This document shows positions 45,218 through 57,754 of a stretch of DNA of 64,000 nucleotides, in pieces. Under the pieces are notes generated by a model that did no database searches, was not told the origin of the DNA, and saw only the letters and a list, made by a program, of their open reading frames with translations. The DNA is taken from NCBI GenBank assembly GCA_024138025.1, contig JAMXBD010001038.1, positions 372,001 through 436,000 of the forward strand. Direction: 5' to 3'. Origin of the DNA: Combretum micranthum. Its lineage: Eukaryota; Streptophyta; Magnoliopsida; Myrtales; Combretaceae. The first letter of the stretch is position 1. Every line of letters begins with the position of its first letter. The position numbers were made by a program, and so were the translations under genes.

Positions 45218-45317
45218 AATTCGTTTTATGGATCACGATTAACCAACAAGCATTCGTTTTATGGATCACGATTAACCAAAAAGTATTCATTTTATGGATC
45301 ACAAAAAACCAACAAAT
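45218..45317 (+). repeat. 33-bp tandem repeat, three units
   Basis: The core ATTCGTTTTATGGATCACG plus ATTAACCAACAAG occurs three times; the third unit has drifted at its 3' half. It produces a fortuitous SFYGSRLTNK protein repeat that I do not regard as a gene. Confidence 0.85.
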
Positions 45318-45650
45318 GCTAATGCTCCATCCCCATCGTGATGTGAGTGAGTTCATTTATAATTGAGGTCTAACAATAGATTAATCCAATTCTTTTAGGT
45401 GGCCAAACAATGTTCGCAGACATTCTATTCTAACCCGTCTCTACACAAACAATAACTTATCACCCGGTTTCGATATTCCTTAAGTTCAATTTCACATATC
45501 AACAATGACAATCATAATTCCCACTAACCCCATCATACATAATCATTCTTTTTATCTTTACCTAGCAACTAGTGCGACTATCATTACAATCACAAGCAAT
45601 AATTGAAATCGGAAGAGGAACTCACACGGCCATGGTACTTCGGTCTCTTA

Positions 45651-45694
45651 TCAATGGTGGTCGGGTGATACGGTATCGTCGTGTTCGGGTTTAC
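45651..45694 (-). other. Terminal mini-exon position of LTR A'
   Basis: Minus strand: TTATTTGGTAG, then GKPEHDDTVSPDHH and TGA. The splice-site and stop positions match A1-A3 but the peptide is quite diverged. Confidence 0.4.
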
Positions 45695-48600
45695 CTACCA
45701 AATAAGAATAGCCTAATAAGAATCTCATCACTAAACTAATTCAAACTATGTATCTATACTATACAAAATCGGAATTCTCGCTATTTGCGGAAGTTCCAAC
45801 TTAAAACGGCCATAACTCGGTCATTTTAACTCGGAATTTCGCAAATCTTATATCGATCTCTATCTACTTCGAAAGATCTATCTATTTCTAGTATTATTTT
45901 CAAGTTTTGAAAGTAGTAAGGCCACGAAACAGTGGGATCAGTTCTGTTCTGTCACTTTTCCGATTTCAAAAAATTGTTTCGCTTTTGATAAAAATGTTCC
46001 TAGTTGATGATTCATGCATGAATGGTATAGGAGTGAATTACTAACATGAATGCCATGTAATGAACTCAACATATGCATGGTCATGACGATTTTGTGATAA
46101 TGAACTCCTATGAACTCCTAAGAACTCCTAAGTGTTAGAATATTCCATAAAGGTTAATTCTAAGAAGCTATTCTTCCACTTTACATTCCTTAGGGTTTCT
46201 TTGATTTTTAATCTTGTAATTCACTTGTTATCTAAATAAAAATAAGTTCTCAAAGTCTATACTAACCATGGCCTTCATTCATGCATAAAAATTCCCATTT
46301 TTCATTTGGTAAACATGCTTTTACACAAGTCTTTTGTGAAAATCCGAATTTTTTAAAATTTCATTTTCTTACATTTTTCTTATGGAAAAACTTGTTTAAT
46401 GCCTCAAAAATTGAAGCTTCATTATATCTATTATGTAAGGACTCCATTTAACTCATAAAACATCCAATTTGAACTTAAATACTAGGTGTTCATGTAAGCA
46501 TGACTCTAAATTACGAATTTAACTATCAACCCAAATATCAATATTTTTCATTCTAACTCCACTACTTGTTTTACATTCTTCTTATGTCTAAACTCATCTA
46601 AACTCATAAAAATCATTCCTTAAGGGCATCTATTACATATACCCTCCATTTCTTGTGCGAAATATGAGTTTTGAAGTGGTTTTGGTGGCTTTTAAAATAG
46701 GGTTTCAAAGTCATCCGAAATTTCAACTAAGCTTTTCTAACAAAATAATTTCTTTTTCAAGTTTCTAGTCTTCTATACATGTAGATCTATCATTTAACAT
46801 ATCTATACATAGGCAAGGCTACATTTTCATGATCATCAATGCATGAAAATCGAAATAAACACATGAACATGAATGTAGATGAAGATGTGAATGTCTAAAC
46901 ACTAGATCTACTAAATATCATGCATGATTCATGGATTTCATGGCATGAACATGAATATCTATGCATGATCTCTACTTTACATGCATGAACACAACACTAT
47001 CTTCAACAAAAACTCATCTAAACTTTAGATCCACTTCTTGTGATGGCTTGAGATTCTTGTATTAGTGTTTTCTCATCCCTAGCATTTGCTCATGGGGTTT
47101 AAGGTGGAAAACACACAAGAATGGTCTTGCCATTACAAGATTTAGGACTAACAAAGCTTGAAATCATCATCTAATGGATGATTGAAGAAGAAAAGAAGAT
47201 GAAACAAACTTGTGGGAGTGTGCTAGTGTGTGTGTGTGTCACGACATAGAAGGGAGGAGGAAGAGAGGTTTTCAACCTTTTACAATTTTTGAAAGAGTGA
47301 AAAATGAGAAGAGAGAGAGAACATAAGCTTATATAATAAGTGGATTAGGGTTTAATTGAAAAAAAAGGAGTAAAATAAAACAAGAATGAGGGGGAAAATG
47401 AGGGAGAGGGGCGTCGGCCAGCATGAGTGGAAGGGAGAGAGGAGTTTGAATTTTGATGGAATTTGTAATTTTAAATAATAAAATGTAATATTTGTAATAA
47501 TTATTTAGGGAAACAAATTTTTTCTTGGAAAGAAAATATAATGAGTAGTTGTAAGGATGTAAGAATAGGGTATGGCTAGTGTGTAGTATAGGTTGTACTT
47601 GTGAATAGTAGACAAGACATCTACTTTACCGGTTGTAACGAAAACACGGGAAAAGCTATAACTGTAATTTTTATAGCTTGGAAAATTATAAAATTGATAT
47701 TTTTGGAATCCTTATAAAATTACGGTTCTAATGAATATTCCGGAACATTTTTCTGAATCCGTGGTCCGAGACACGCTTTTCAGTAATTGAGCTCAGAAAG
47801 GCCCGGAATTGAAAAATTCCCGAATTTAAAACTTTCAAAGGTCTAAAGTATACTTTAGAACAATAATTCAACTTCATTCACTTTATAAAACTTTTTTTAT
47901 TATGAAACCGAAGGAAAGCCGGATTTAGGGTTTCTAGGCTCCTCTCACTAAGTTTGCACTAGACTGATATAGGGTTTCGTTCTCCGGTTTTCGAAGTTTA
48001 TTCGATTACTACGAAGCTAGGGTATATATTACAAGAATAAAAATAAAATAGAAATAAAACTAAATTATGTAATGACTAGTGGTAGATCGTACTGAAAGAC
48101 TCACTAATTACCGGTAGTAACGAAATATGAATAGATTTGTAAAATCAGATAATTCTAGCTATTTAAAAATTTGTAAAACTAATAACTTAGAGATCCTTTA
48201 GAAATATAAGTCTAACGGCATTAATAACATATTCTTAACATTTCGAATCCCAGAGCGCGCTTTTCGAAACTGGCACCTGACCAGATTGGAATAGGTCGGA
48301 ATTTCATTGATCTCATCTTTCCAGAGTATCCTAGACTTAATACGAACCGATTACACTTTTTCCTCTTGTTCCAACTCCTGGGTTTAGGAATACGAGATTG
48401 CCGGGTCTAGGTATGGAGTTTCTTGGGAGTTTTTTGGGACTCAGGTTCCCTGGTTGACCTTCCGGTTTACCCCATTGCCAAAAATAAAAACTAATATTTT
48501 ATACTTATGTGACTTGTCTAGTTGGTGTGACTTAATTTAAGGTCGATTTTTTTTATAAGTGTTTAATATCTCACAACGTTCCCGGAATTCCTTTAGATTG

Positions 48601-50838
48601 AGTTTTATTCCCGAAGGTTAATCACCATTTACTTCTCAGCAATTTGCTTTAGGGTTCTATTTTACCCGAATTTATAAGTTAAAGTTAAATAGGAAATTTG
48701 TCGTACATAGAGGTTTCAGAATAGAAGTATTTTAAGTTGTTATTTTATTTCTGAGATTTCTTATTTTTCTCACGATTCAGAATTTTCCGGATTCGTTCGG
48801 AGTTTAGGACTTATCAAAGTTCTGTTTTAATTCGGAGTGACTTTTAGGGTTTTATTTTCAAAGCTTCATCTTTAGAACTATTTACTGAAATTTTCCAGGG
48901 CTTACACTAACACATGAAATTGATTAAGTTAAGAGCCAACAAATCTGAATAACAATCAAATGTATGCTACTAATCAAAAACACACTTGCCAATCCAAATT
49001 GTCAATGGGTTTAGTATTTTCAATCAATCAAGCACTAGATAACAACTCCTTTTTCCAAAGTAAGTTATTACCCTAGATTAACCAATCAATATTCTCTATT
49101 CTTGGGAAAGTGATTAATTGACAAATCTATTTCAATTACCAAACCCTAATAGAATCCAAACCCATATCCTTATGTGATTTCAAATCCCAATGAGCTAATC
49201 ACGGAATCTATTAGAAAGGAATTTTCTAATTTCAATCCTAATCTATCATGAATTCTAGATCTAATCTAAAATACATGAACGGTGAAATAGCAACAACAAC
49301 TCAAATATGAACAAAGATTCAATCAACAGCATAAATCATCAATTGAATAATCCAAATTAACAACTCAAAACCAAATTAAGATCAACAAAAGCAAGTTTAA
49401 ACATCATCCAATAATTGAATATAGAAAAAGAACAAAATCATCTTACCAAAATAATCACGTTCTTGAATTCAAACACAAATGATGTCTTCCACTTGAACCT
49501 CAGCGTGGAATCCTTAATCAAATTACAAAGAAAACTTTTATACTATATAATGCCCAAATCTATGAAGGAGCTATTGAGAAAATGAGAGGAATTCATGCCT
49601 AGGGTTTATTCACATACAAAAGCTATAATAAGAGGAATATATATATATATATATATATGAACAGTCGCAACACAAGTGCACTGGCATTGTACATTTGGAT
49701 CTTGCCAATGTTCGTTTAAAGAATTGATATCCAAGAGCTATTTTTGCATGTATGCCGGCTCAACACCAGCAGCGTTGATTCTCTCAGTAGTCGGCATATG
49801 TTTTGAAAATAAAGGCATATGTAATTTGTTCCTTACACTGGTTGTGTACAAGCCGGCTTTAATAATTTCAATTTTGTGCACACATTACACCGGCTCAAGG
49901 TCGACGATGTAGCCATTCCATTTATCGATGTATGTTCCAAATATTGAAGGCCAATTGGAATCCTTCATTGAACGCTAGCGGCATTGCTTCGATTTTTTCC
50001 GGTGTTGAATCTCCGCAATGAGAACTAGCAATGTAGAATCCTTCAGTTGCCAGCCTACTTTGCTTTGTTCCCCAAAATAGTGTAAAACTTCTCCCAATTT
50101 GCTTGTATTTATTTTATATGTCCTTCAATGACCTAAGATAACAATTTAATCATACTTAAGTACCAATTCCATTCGATTTCTATAAAATCTATAATAGATA
50201 AACATGATTTGATCATAGAAAAGTTAAGTAAAATATGACTTTATCATTCATTGAATATGATATTTTTAGGTTGTAAGATATTATTCCGAACTATAATCTA
50301 AGGTTATCTTATTTTTATTGTTTCAAGGTTTTGAACACGGGATTACTGGATCTAAATCCTCTAGATCCTAATGTTGACTTAAGTTGGTGTTTATGGTTCC
50401 AGTTTCAATTCTAGTTTAACGGTTGATTCATAAGATTATATAATCTAGGTTGTAAACACCTAACATTTATGATATTAAAATATGACACATCAAGTCCCCA
50501 ACCAAGTATAATATACAGATATATTACACGTAAGCTTGTCCGAAAAAGGAGATGTTTAATTGAATTGCTTGTTTAACCTGTTTAATATACAAAGCTTTAA
50601 CTAAAACTACTCATCATTGAGTAGATACTTTAATATATCAACATATAGATACCAATAACTTGGTATCTCAAAGTTTACAAATCATATATTACATACAATA
50701 TAGGGAAACATAAATACTTTACATTAGAAACTTGGGCTTATAAATAAGCTATGTCTATACTATTACATTTTTAAAAACAAAATTTAATTTGGTCTTTCTT
50801 TCCAGGAAAAAAAAAAACAACAAGGCCGGTCCGGAGTC

Positions 50839-50918
50839 TTAGTCATCACACTCATCCAAAAAGTCCTCAAAGTCCATCCCATAGCTCGAGGAATCATAAA
50901 ACTTGTCTTCATCAATAC
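50839..50918 (-). other. Conserved terminal mini-exon of LTR B3
   Basis: Minus strand: TTTTTCTCTTTCAG (strong 3' splice site), then GIDEDKFYDSSSYG, MDFEDFLDECDD and TAA. Synonymous and conservative differences from B2 prevail. Confidence 0.65.
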
Positions 50919-52124
50919 CTGAAAGAGAAAAAGTGAGCCAGATGCCCAATACATAGTAATACAAACAAATACAATGTGTCATACACTCATAAACTAATGC
51001 AAGGCAAAATTATAAATTATTTCTCTTTATTTAAGTCAACGAAACAATACTGAAGTATTCAAAATCCGAATTCAAGCTTGCGTAATCTGGGGGTTCCTGA
51101 ATAACTGCAGTTGTTCAGGGGGTTGATATAAGCAGCCTGAATACTTATATCTCTGATATATCATCATAAAGAAAAAGTAATTCCATCTAGGGTTTGCAGC
51201 CGTTACTCAACTTTACTTAACTTAATCAATAATATCACATAGTTCAATCGTCTCCATAAAATGTGAACTAAATCATATCATATCTTTTTAAGAATAAACA
51301 AATGTTACCAATATTATACCCCCATCAATTATCCGCCATCCACCAACCACTGATGGAAGTCATTGCATCATGACAAGTGATCTAAGCGCCTAAACTACAA
51401 TGTTAACCTCGTTAACAGGGTTGCTGCTCTCTGGACCAGATTCAACAGTGAAAAAAACTATCAATTTCAAACACCTTTTAATTATTTTTTTATTAGGATT
51501 TGTTTAGAAATATCTAATTTTAACAATCAACAATCACATTACTGCATACCTTGATAACTAAGTTCATCGGGTAAAAGTCCAATATTATAACTCAGTTAAG
51601 TACGAGAATATGTCAAAGAAACCATTTCATATAAAACATGATTAATTCACAATTATATACTAATTCATATTCACATACACAATATATATGCATCACATTT
51701 CAAACAATTGCATATCAACATCACTATTTCTTGGTTGAATATTAATCATAATTTGCTACTAAGTGCTTGACCTTCATCAAACTCTAATACATTCATATTA
51801 AAGCACTACTTAATATTTATACTTACAATGGGTTCATCTAGGCTTTTAATTAATCACAAAACTAAGAAACAAATAAGGAAAAACATATAAAGCAATACAA
51901 TTATCACAAACAATTTTTTTTTAAAGTAGATGGTACGTCGACTCTACGCCGGTGGTGTAGGTAGTCAACGCCGGTGGTATAGAGGGAAAGGCCAACAACA
52001 TAAAAGTATAGACAGATTTCAACAAAGATCAGAAAGTGAAACAGCTTACCTACATACCGTTTGAGCGTAGGGAAAACTCACGAAAACTTCAGATGATGAT
52101 ACACCTTCCCATACATGATGTATT

Positions 52125-52716
52125 TGTTAGGCTTTTATCATGGATTTTGCAGCGGAAATTTCAAAAGAATAAAAAAATAAAAACCCTAATTCCAGTATCC
52201 ATGTATTTTTTATTAGATACAAAAACGAAAAATAGAAGTTTGAATTTTAATACCTTATGTGAATTCAAACTCATTGGTGAGGCGGATTTGTAGACGTTGC
52301 AATGTTGTGAACGTCCTCTACGGTATCCACATGCGAATAAATATGATTCGGATCCTCCCTCTTACGTGCTAGCGCAATCTAGAATGATTCTAGATCAGGT
52401 TTAGAATGGGACTCCAAGAGATACGATCTCTCTCTCTCTGTCTCTCTAGGGTTTCTGATGTTGACAACACATGTCATTAACCCTAAAAGAGACCTCTTAT
52501 GTTCTATTTATACTAAAGTTAATTATTCATGCGAATAATAACTTTAGTCCCCTAATCTTATTAGGGATAAATAAATTATAAAAATTTACAGAATAAATTA
52601 TTAAATAATTACCAACATAAGAATTCTTAATTCGATTAGGGAATAATAAATTATTGTTCTTAACAAATTATAAAATGAAAATATCCAATATTTGGCCTTG
52701 TGCAGAAACACTAACA
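52125..52716 (-). repeat. 3' LTR of the 52125-60132 copia element
   Basis: Plus-strand limits are TGTTAGGC and CACTAACA. It shares with the other LTR the blocks ATTTTGCAGCGGAAATTTC and CAATCTAGAATGATTCTAG and a (CT)n tract. Confidence 0.9.
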
Positions 52717-52736
52717 ATCTCCCACTTGCACTAAGC
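52717..52736 (-). other. Polypurine tract of the 52125-60132 copia element
   Basis: The minus strand reads TTAGTGCAAGTGGGAGAT directly before the LTR start TGTTAGTG. Confidence 0.85.
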
Positions 52737-53796
52737 CAAATAATTTTTATTAATCTTAACAAATTAAGATTAATAAATGACTTTATCATTCCGATAAGAC
52801 TTATTTAAATCAAGTCCATGATCCTTTGAGTTCATTCTTTTGTGTGTGACCCTATAAGTTCACTTAATGTTAGTAGTAGATCAAAAACCCTTTTGACCTA
52901 TAAGACATAAGCAGCCTTTAGCAAGACATTATGCCTACCCAAATTAAGTGAAGATCGGTGATCCAATTTTACCTTATAGACATTTAATTATTTAATCCCT
53001 TTGTCACGTGATATCATATAATTAAACATAAGATGTAGATCAACACACAATTATATTGTTTAATCACCTATTTCTTGAATCCAGAGTATGACTGACTTAA
53101 ACAAATAACATTGATAACTCCTTATCAATTCATTTAAGCACGGCCGTGCATATCTTAGTCTTACTCAACAAAGGGCCTAAAAGATATCTCTCTCAATTTA
53201 ATGAGAGGGATAAATTCCCTCATGAACACTCACATTCCTCCACATAACTTATTCCATATCCAATATCAACTTATAATCACCTGATTAAAGGTGATAAAGA
53301 ACTGAATTAAAACATGGAGCTTGTTATGTAGGAATCTATGGTGTCGTCGGGTCAAAGGACTTAAATAATTACTGTAATGAGAAATGCTTATCATTTTGAT
53401 CCATATTGTACTCTCATAATTGGTCATTCCAATACAATGTACTCTTACATATATCTATATGCTGAAATGATATCTTATATCCATGGTCAGTAAAACATGA
53501 CCATCATCCAGCCTACATACTAATCTTAATTTATTATTATTCCATGTAATGAACGATTAGAGATAATTTAGAATAAAGTTATTTTTTTCTTTATGATTTT
53601 ACTATTAAAGTCACATACTTTAATGACATAAGGAATAATAAATTTACTCATGGAATTATTTTTATCAAGGTAAAACTGCCAATAATAAACCTTGAAAAAT
53701 AGAATGGCTTATAATATAAAGATAATAAATATCTAAATGACATAAAATCCATATGGCCCACGGCACATCACTAGCAATCTCTCACTTGCATTAAGT
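52737..53796 (-). other. 3' UTR of the 52125-60132 copia element
   Basis: About 1 kb between the RNase H stop and the polypurine tract, AT-rich, without open frame or repeat structure that I can see. A second stretch resembling the tract (AATGCAAGTGAGAGATTGC, minus strand) lies at 53774-53792, a possible duplicate or central purine tract. Confidence 0.55.
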
Positions 53797-54352
53797 CTAC
53801 TCAATCATAAGTCTAATGCCCAGTGCTCTAGTATGACCATCATGTTTAGATTGGGGAAGAGGCTTAGTCAATGGGTTTACAACATTGTCATTTGTAGGTA
53901 CTCTGCATATCTTAACATCTCCTCTTTCAATGATTTCTCGAATGAGATGGTAACGCTTGAGTATGTGTTTGGATCGCTGGTGTGATCTTGGTTCCTTAGC
54001 CTGTGCAATGGCCCCATTATTGTCACAATAAAGGTCCACTGGATCCGCGATGCTAGGAACAACTCCCAATGCACTAATAAAATTCTTGATCCAAACTGCT
54101 TCCTTAGTTGCATTCGATTCTGCTATGTACTCAACCTTTGTAGTAAAATCTGAATTGTGTCCTGTTTGGAACTCTTCCAGCTTACAGCACCTCCATTCAA
54201 ACAAAGCACATAATCAGATTGCGATCGAAAATCATCTGAATCAGATTGAAAACTGGCATCTGTGTCACCATTTACTACAAGATCACCTTCTTGTCCTCCA
54301 TATGTCAAAAACACCTCCTTAGTTCTTCTCAAGTACTTTAGAATGTTTTTTA
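53797..54352 (-). pseudogene. RNase H of the 52125-60132 copia element
   Basis: Two overlapping frames. 54123-54332 has RRTKEVFLTYGG, GDTDASFQSDSDD and GGAVSWKSSKQDT. 53797-54204 has FTTKVEYIAESNATKEAVWI, LYCDNNGAIAQAKEPRSHQ and PLTKPLPQSKHDGHTRALGI, then a stop. A frameshift near 54160-54200 separates them at the S-K-Q-x-T / A-E-Y junction. The D and E residues expected in the catalytic core are present. The enzyme would degrade the RNA strand during cDNA synthesis. Confidence 0.85.
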
Positions 54353-55394
54353 TTACTATCTAGTGACTTTCACCTCGATCTGATTGATATCTACTTGTGA
54401 TGCTTAAAGCATAAGCGACATCTAGTCGAGTGCATAACATGGCATACATGATGGAACCAATAACTGAAGCGTATGGAATCCTACTCATGCATTCTCGTTC
54501 TTCCTTTGAAGTGGGACATAGAGTCTTACTTAATTTAATTCCATGTGACATTGGCAAAAATCCTCTCTTGGAATTCTCCATACTAAATCTTTTTAGTACC
54601 TTGTCAATGTATGCACTCTGACTTAGGCTAATCATCCTTCTAGATCTATCTCTATAGATCTTGATGCCTAGAATATAGGCCACCTCACCTAAGTCCTTCA
54701 TTGAGAAACAATTTCTTAACCATGTTTTGACTTTCTTTAATGTAGGAATATCATTTTCAATGAGCAATATGTCATCTACATAAAGCACCAAGAAAATTAC
54801 TGCGCTCCCACTAACTCTCTTGTAAACACAAGGTTCGTCTTCATTCTTGATGAAATCAAACTCTTTGATTGCTTCATCAAAACGAAGATTCCAACTTCGA
54901 GATGCTTGCTTCAATCCATAAATGGATGTTTAAAACTTATATACCTTATGTGAATTCCTCGGATTAACAAAACCCTCGAGTTGTGTCATGTACACATCCT
55001 CAATGAGGTTTCCATTCAGAAAGGCTGTCTTGACATACATTTGCCATATTTCGTAGTCATAATACGTAGCTGTGGTAAGAAGAATTCTCATAGACTTAAG
55101 CATGACTACAAGTGAAAAGGTTTTATCATAGTCTATACCACGAGTTTGTTTAAAACCTTTTGCAACTAGTCATGCTTTGTAGGCATGTACATTGCCATCC
55201 ATGTCAGTTTTCTTTTTAAAAACCCATTTACACCTAATAGTTTTTACACTATCGGGTGGATCAATCAAAGTCCATACTTGATTGTCATACATGGATTTCA
55301 TTTCAGATTTCATGGCTAATAACCATTTCTCAGAGTCGGGGCCCATCATTGCTTCCTGGTATGACGTGGGCTCATCTTGATCTATGAGCATCAC
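54353..55394 (-). pseudogene. reverse transcriptase of the 52125-60132 copia element
   Basis: The N-terminal part (55170-55394) has TSYQEAMMGPDSEKWLLAMK and CKWVFKKKTDMDGNVHAYKA, then a stop. The middle reads on in the same direction with another stop near 54930. The C-terminal part (54360-54914) has KQASRSWNLRFDEAIKEF, the catalytic LYVDDILLI, DLGEVAYILGIKIYRD and GSIMYAMLCTRLDVAYAL. The active site is intact, and only stops and a shift at the RNase H border disable the protein. Confidence 0.9.
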
Positions 55395-55508
55395 ATTGTG
55401 ATTGTCAGTAATGAGAAATCCATATCTCTCAAGCTCGTGACGAATCCTACCAGTCCTACATGGGCCTTCAGTTAGTGGTTCAGGCTCAGCAATTAATTGC
55501 GAGTCTGA

Positions 55509-56767
55509 TTAAACATCCATCATGGGTTCTATGCTAGTTTGTGGTTCTCGAACTTCTTCAACTTGAATTGTACTCCCACTAATTTCTTTAAAGACAAATT
55601 CTCTTTCTAGAAAATGACCATTACAAGCAACAAACACTTTGTTCTCATATTGGTTATAGAAGTAGTATCCTTTTGTCTCTTTCGGATATCCCACAAATAA
55701 GTATTTGTCAGATTTAGCTGTTAGCTTATCGGACACTTGTCGTTTAACATAAGCATCACAGCCCCATATCTTTAGAAAAGACAAACTGGACATTTCCCAT
55801 TCCATAACTCGTATGGTGTCTTTTCAACCGATTTTGATGGAACCCTGTTCAATATAAACGCAGCAGTTTCTAAGGCATATCCCCAAAAGGATATTGGAAG
55901 ATCTGTCTGACTCATCATTGATCGAACCATATCTAATAAAGTTCGATTTCTCCTTTCAGAAACACCATTCCATTGTGGTGTTCCTGGAGGAGTCAATTGT
56001 GAGATTATCCCACAATCCTTAAGATAATCAGAGAAATCTTGGCTTAAATATTCACCACCTCGATCTGATCGAAGCGTTTTTATATTTTTGCCAAGTTGAT
56101 TTTGTACTTCATTTTTGAACATTTTGAACTTTTCAAATGATTCGGATTTATGCCTCATTAGGTATACATATCCATACCTACTAAAGTCATCTGTAAAAGT
56201 AATGAAGTACAAGTAACCTCCTCTAGCAGGTGAACTTAATGGTCCACATACATCGGTATGTATTAGGCTCAGTAAGTCATTAGCTCTCTCACTTTGTCCT
56301 GTGAAAGGAGCCTTTGTCATCTTTCCCATCAAACAAGATTCGCATGATTCATATGATTCAAAATCAAATGAATCTAAAAGCCCATCTTGATGAAGCTTTG
56401 ATATGCGTTTCTCATTAATGTGGCCTAAACGACAATGCCAGAAGTAAGTTGGATTCAAATTAGATTTGAACCTTTTGGTATTAATGTTATAAATGGACTT
56501 ATGATCAGATTCATCAAAGTTTAGAATATAGAGACCATTCATCAAATGAGCAATACCATAAAAGATGTCTCCACGATAGATGGAGATTGTATTATTCTCA
56601 ATAATAAATCTAAAACCATCCTTGTCCAAACATGAAACTGAAATAATGTTGCTGCTCATAGCAGGCACAAAATAACAATTATTTAAAATCAGAATAAGTC
56701 CAAAAGGCAAAGTTAATTCAAAATTTCCTACAGCTAATGTAGCAACTCTTGCTCGATTGCCACGCAT
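55509..56767 (-). pseudogene. GAG-pre-integrase and integrase of the 52125-60132 copia element
   Basis: The long frame 55772-56767 (331 codons) carries YFWHCRLGHINEKRISKL and CESCLMGKMTKAPF (HHCC zinc domain), HTDVCGPLSSPARGGYLYF, TLRSDRGGEYLSQDF and TPPGTPQWNGVSERRNRTLL, that is D, D and E of the catalytic triad. It shifts near 55790 into 55509-55805 (IWGCDAYVKR, KYLFVGYPKETKGYYFY) and ends in a stop. The element's integrase core is uninterrupted, unusual in this window. Confidence 0.92.
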
Positions 56768-57754
56768 AGGTCCACTTCACCTTTAGCCAACTTTCTACTT
56801 TGCTTTAGACCCTGCACATTTACACAAATGTGAGACCCACATCCAGTATCTAATACCCATGATGTAGAAGTAGATAGATTGACCTGTATGACATAAATAC
56901 CTGAAGCAGTAGTCTCACTACCCTTCTTCTTTCTCAGATCTTCCAAATAGAGCTTGCAGTTCCTCTTCCAATGACCTGGTTCATTGCAGAAGAAGCAAAC
57001 CCCTTCCTTGGGTGGCTTGGCCTTAGGTTGAGGCTTGGGCCTTTTTGCTTTGGTCTGACCTTTTGCTTTACCCTTGCCTCTACCATTGGCACTTCTCTTT
57101 TTGCCTTGTCCCTTTTGAACCATCAGAACATTGTTATTTGTTTTAACATTTTGTGCATTCTTAAGCATCCCATGCAGCTCCATGATAGACACATCCATTT
57201 TGTGCATGTTGTAGTTCATCACAAATTGGTCATAGCTAGGAGGTAAAGAGCCTAGGATCAAATCCGTAGCCATCTCCCTAGTAACTGGAGAGCCAAGCTT
57301 CTCAAGTCTATCAATATAGCTCTTCATCTTGAGTACATGTGTACACTGCAGCTACCTGGAGCCATTTTACAAGAATTCAGCTCCTTGGTGACTGCAAATC
57401 TCTCATGTCTTGCCTGTTCTTGGAACATTTCCTTTAGGTGTACGATCATATCGTACGCCTCCATGTCTTCCATTTGCTTCTGAAGCTCAGGTTCCATGGT
57501 GGCAAGCATAATGCAGGTCACATCCAATGAGTCTTCCTTATGCTTACTAAAAGCATTTCTTTCAGCTCTTGGAGCATCAGAGCAGGTTCATCAGGGATTG
57601 CCTCATCAATCACATACAACTTCCTCTCGTGCTTAAGAACAATTCTTAAGTTACGATACCAATCAAGGAAGTTTTTACTATTCAGCTTATCCTTTTCAAG
57701 AATTGATCGCAAGGTTGTGGTTGGTTGCCATGATCTACATATAGAGGTATGCAA
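56768..57754 (-). pseudogene. gag and protease of the 52125-60132 copia element
   Basis: Gag starts near 57754 (MHTSICRSWQPTTTLRSILE) and runs through LDWYRNLRIVLKHERKLYVI, then shifts near 57530 (IMLATMEPELQKQMEDMEAY) and near 57330 (SYIDRLEKLGSPVTREMATD, ILGSLPPSYDQFVMNYNMHK). A basic linker and a perfect zinc knuckle CFFCNEPGHWKRNC (56954-56995) follow, then protease WVLDTGCGSHIC (56823-56863) with intact DTG. A further shift near 56760 links to integrase. Four frames are needed to read it. Confidence 0.9.

Larger units (their letters stand above)
44548..48906 (-). mobile_element. Solo LTR, family A-related, copy A' (4359 bp)
   Basis: Ends TGTCACGCCCC and GGCTTACA with a perfect 5-bp target duplication CTAAC (44543-44547 and 48907-48911). 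It shares the A layout (mini-exon region, U3 words such as GAGACACGCTTTTC) but is clearly diverged, so it is a subfamily. Two features are its own: a 33-bp tandem triplication (45218-45317) and a duplicated U3 block (about 47625-47860 and 48095-48330). Confidence 0.9.
44306..50246. repeat. LTR-like repeat family C, copy C2, split by solo LTR A'
   Basis: Segments 44306-44547 and 48907-50246 align end to end with C1; the sequence rejoins across A' with one copy of CTAAC removed. It ends TTTATCA, and A3 resumes at 50247. A word array (GCCGGCTC, GCTAGCGGC, AGTCGGCATA) lies at 49740-50060. Confidence 0.65.

Noticed and set aside
45128..45322. Small frame with SFYGSRLTNK repeats
   Set aside because: It is produced by the 33-bp tandem repeat inside solo LTR A'; no start context or homology supports a peptide.
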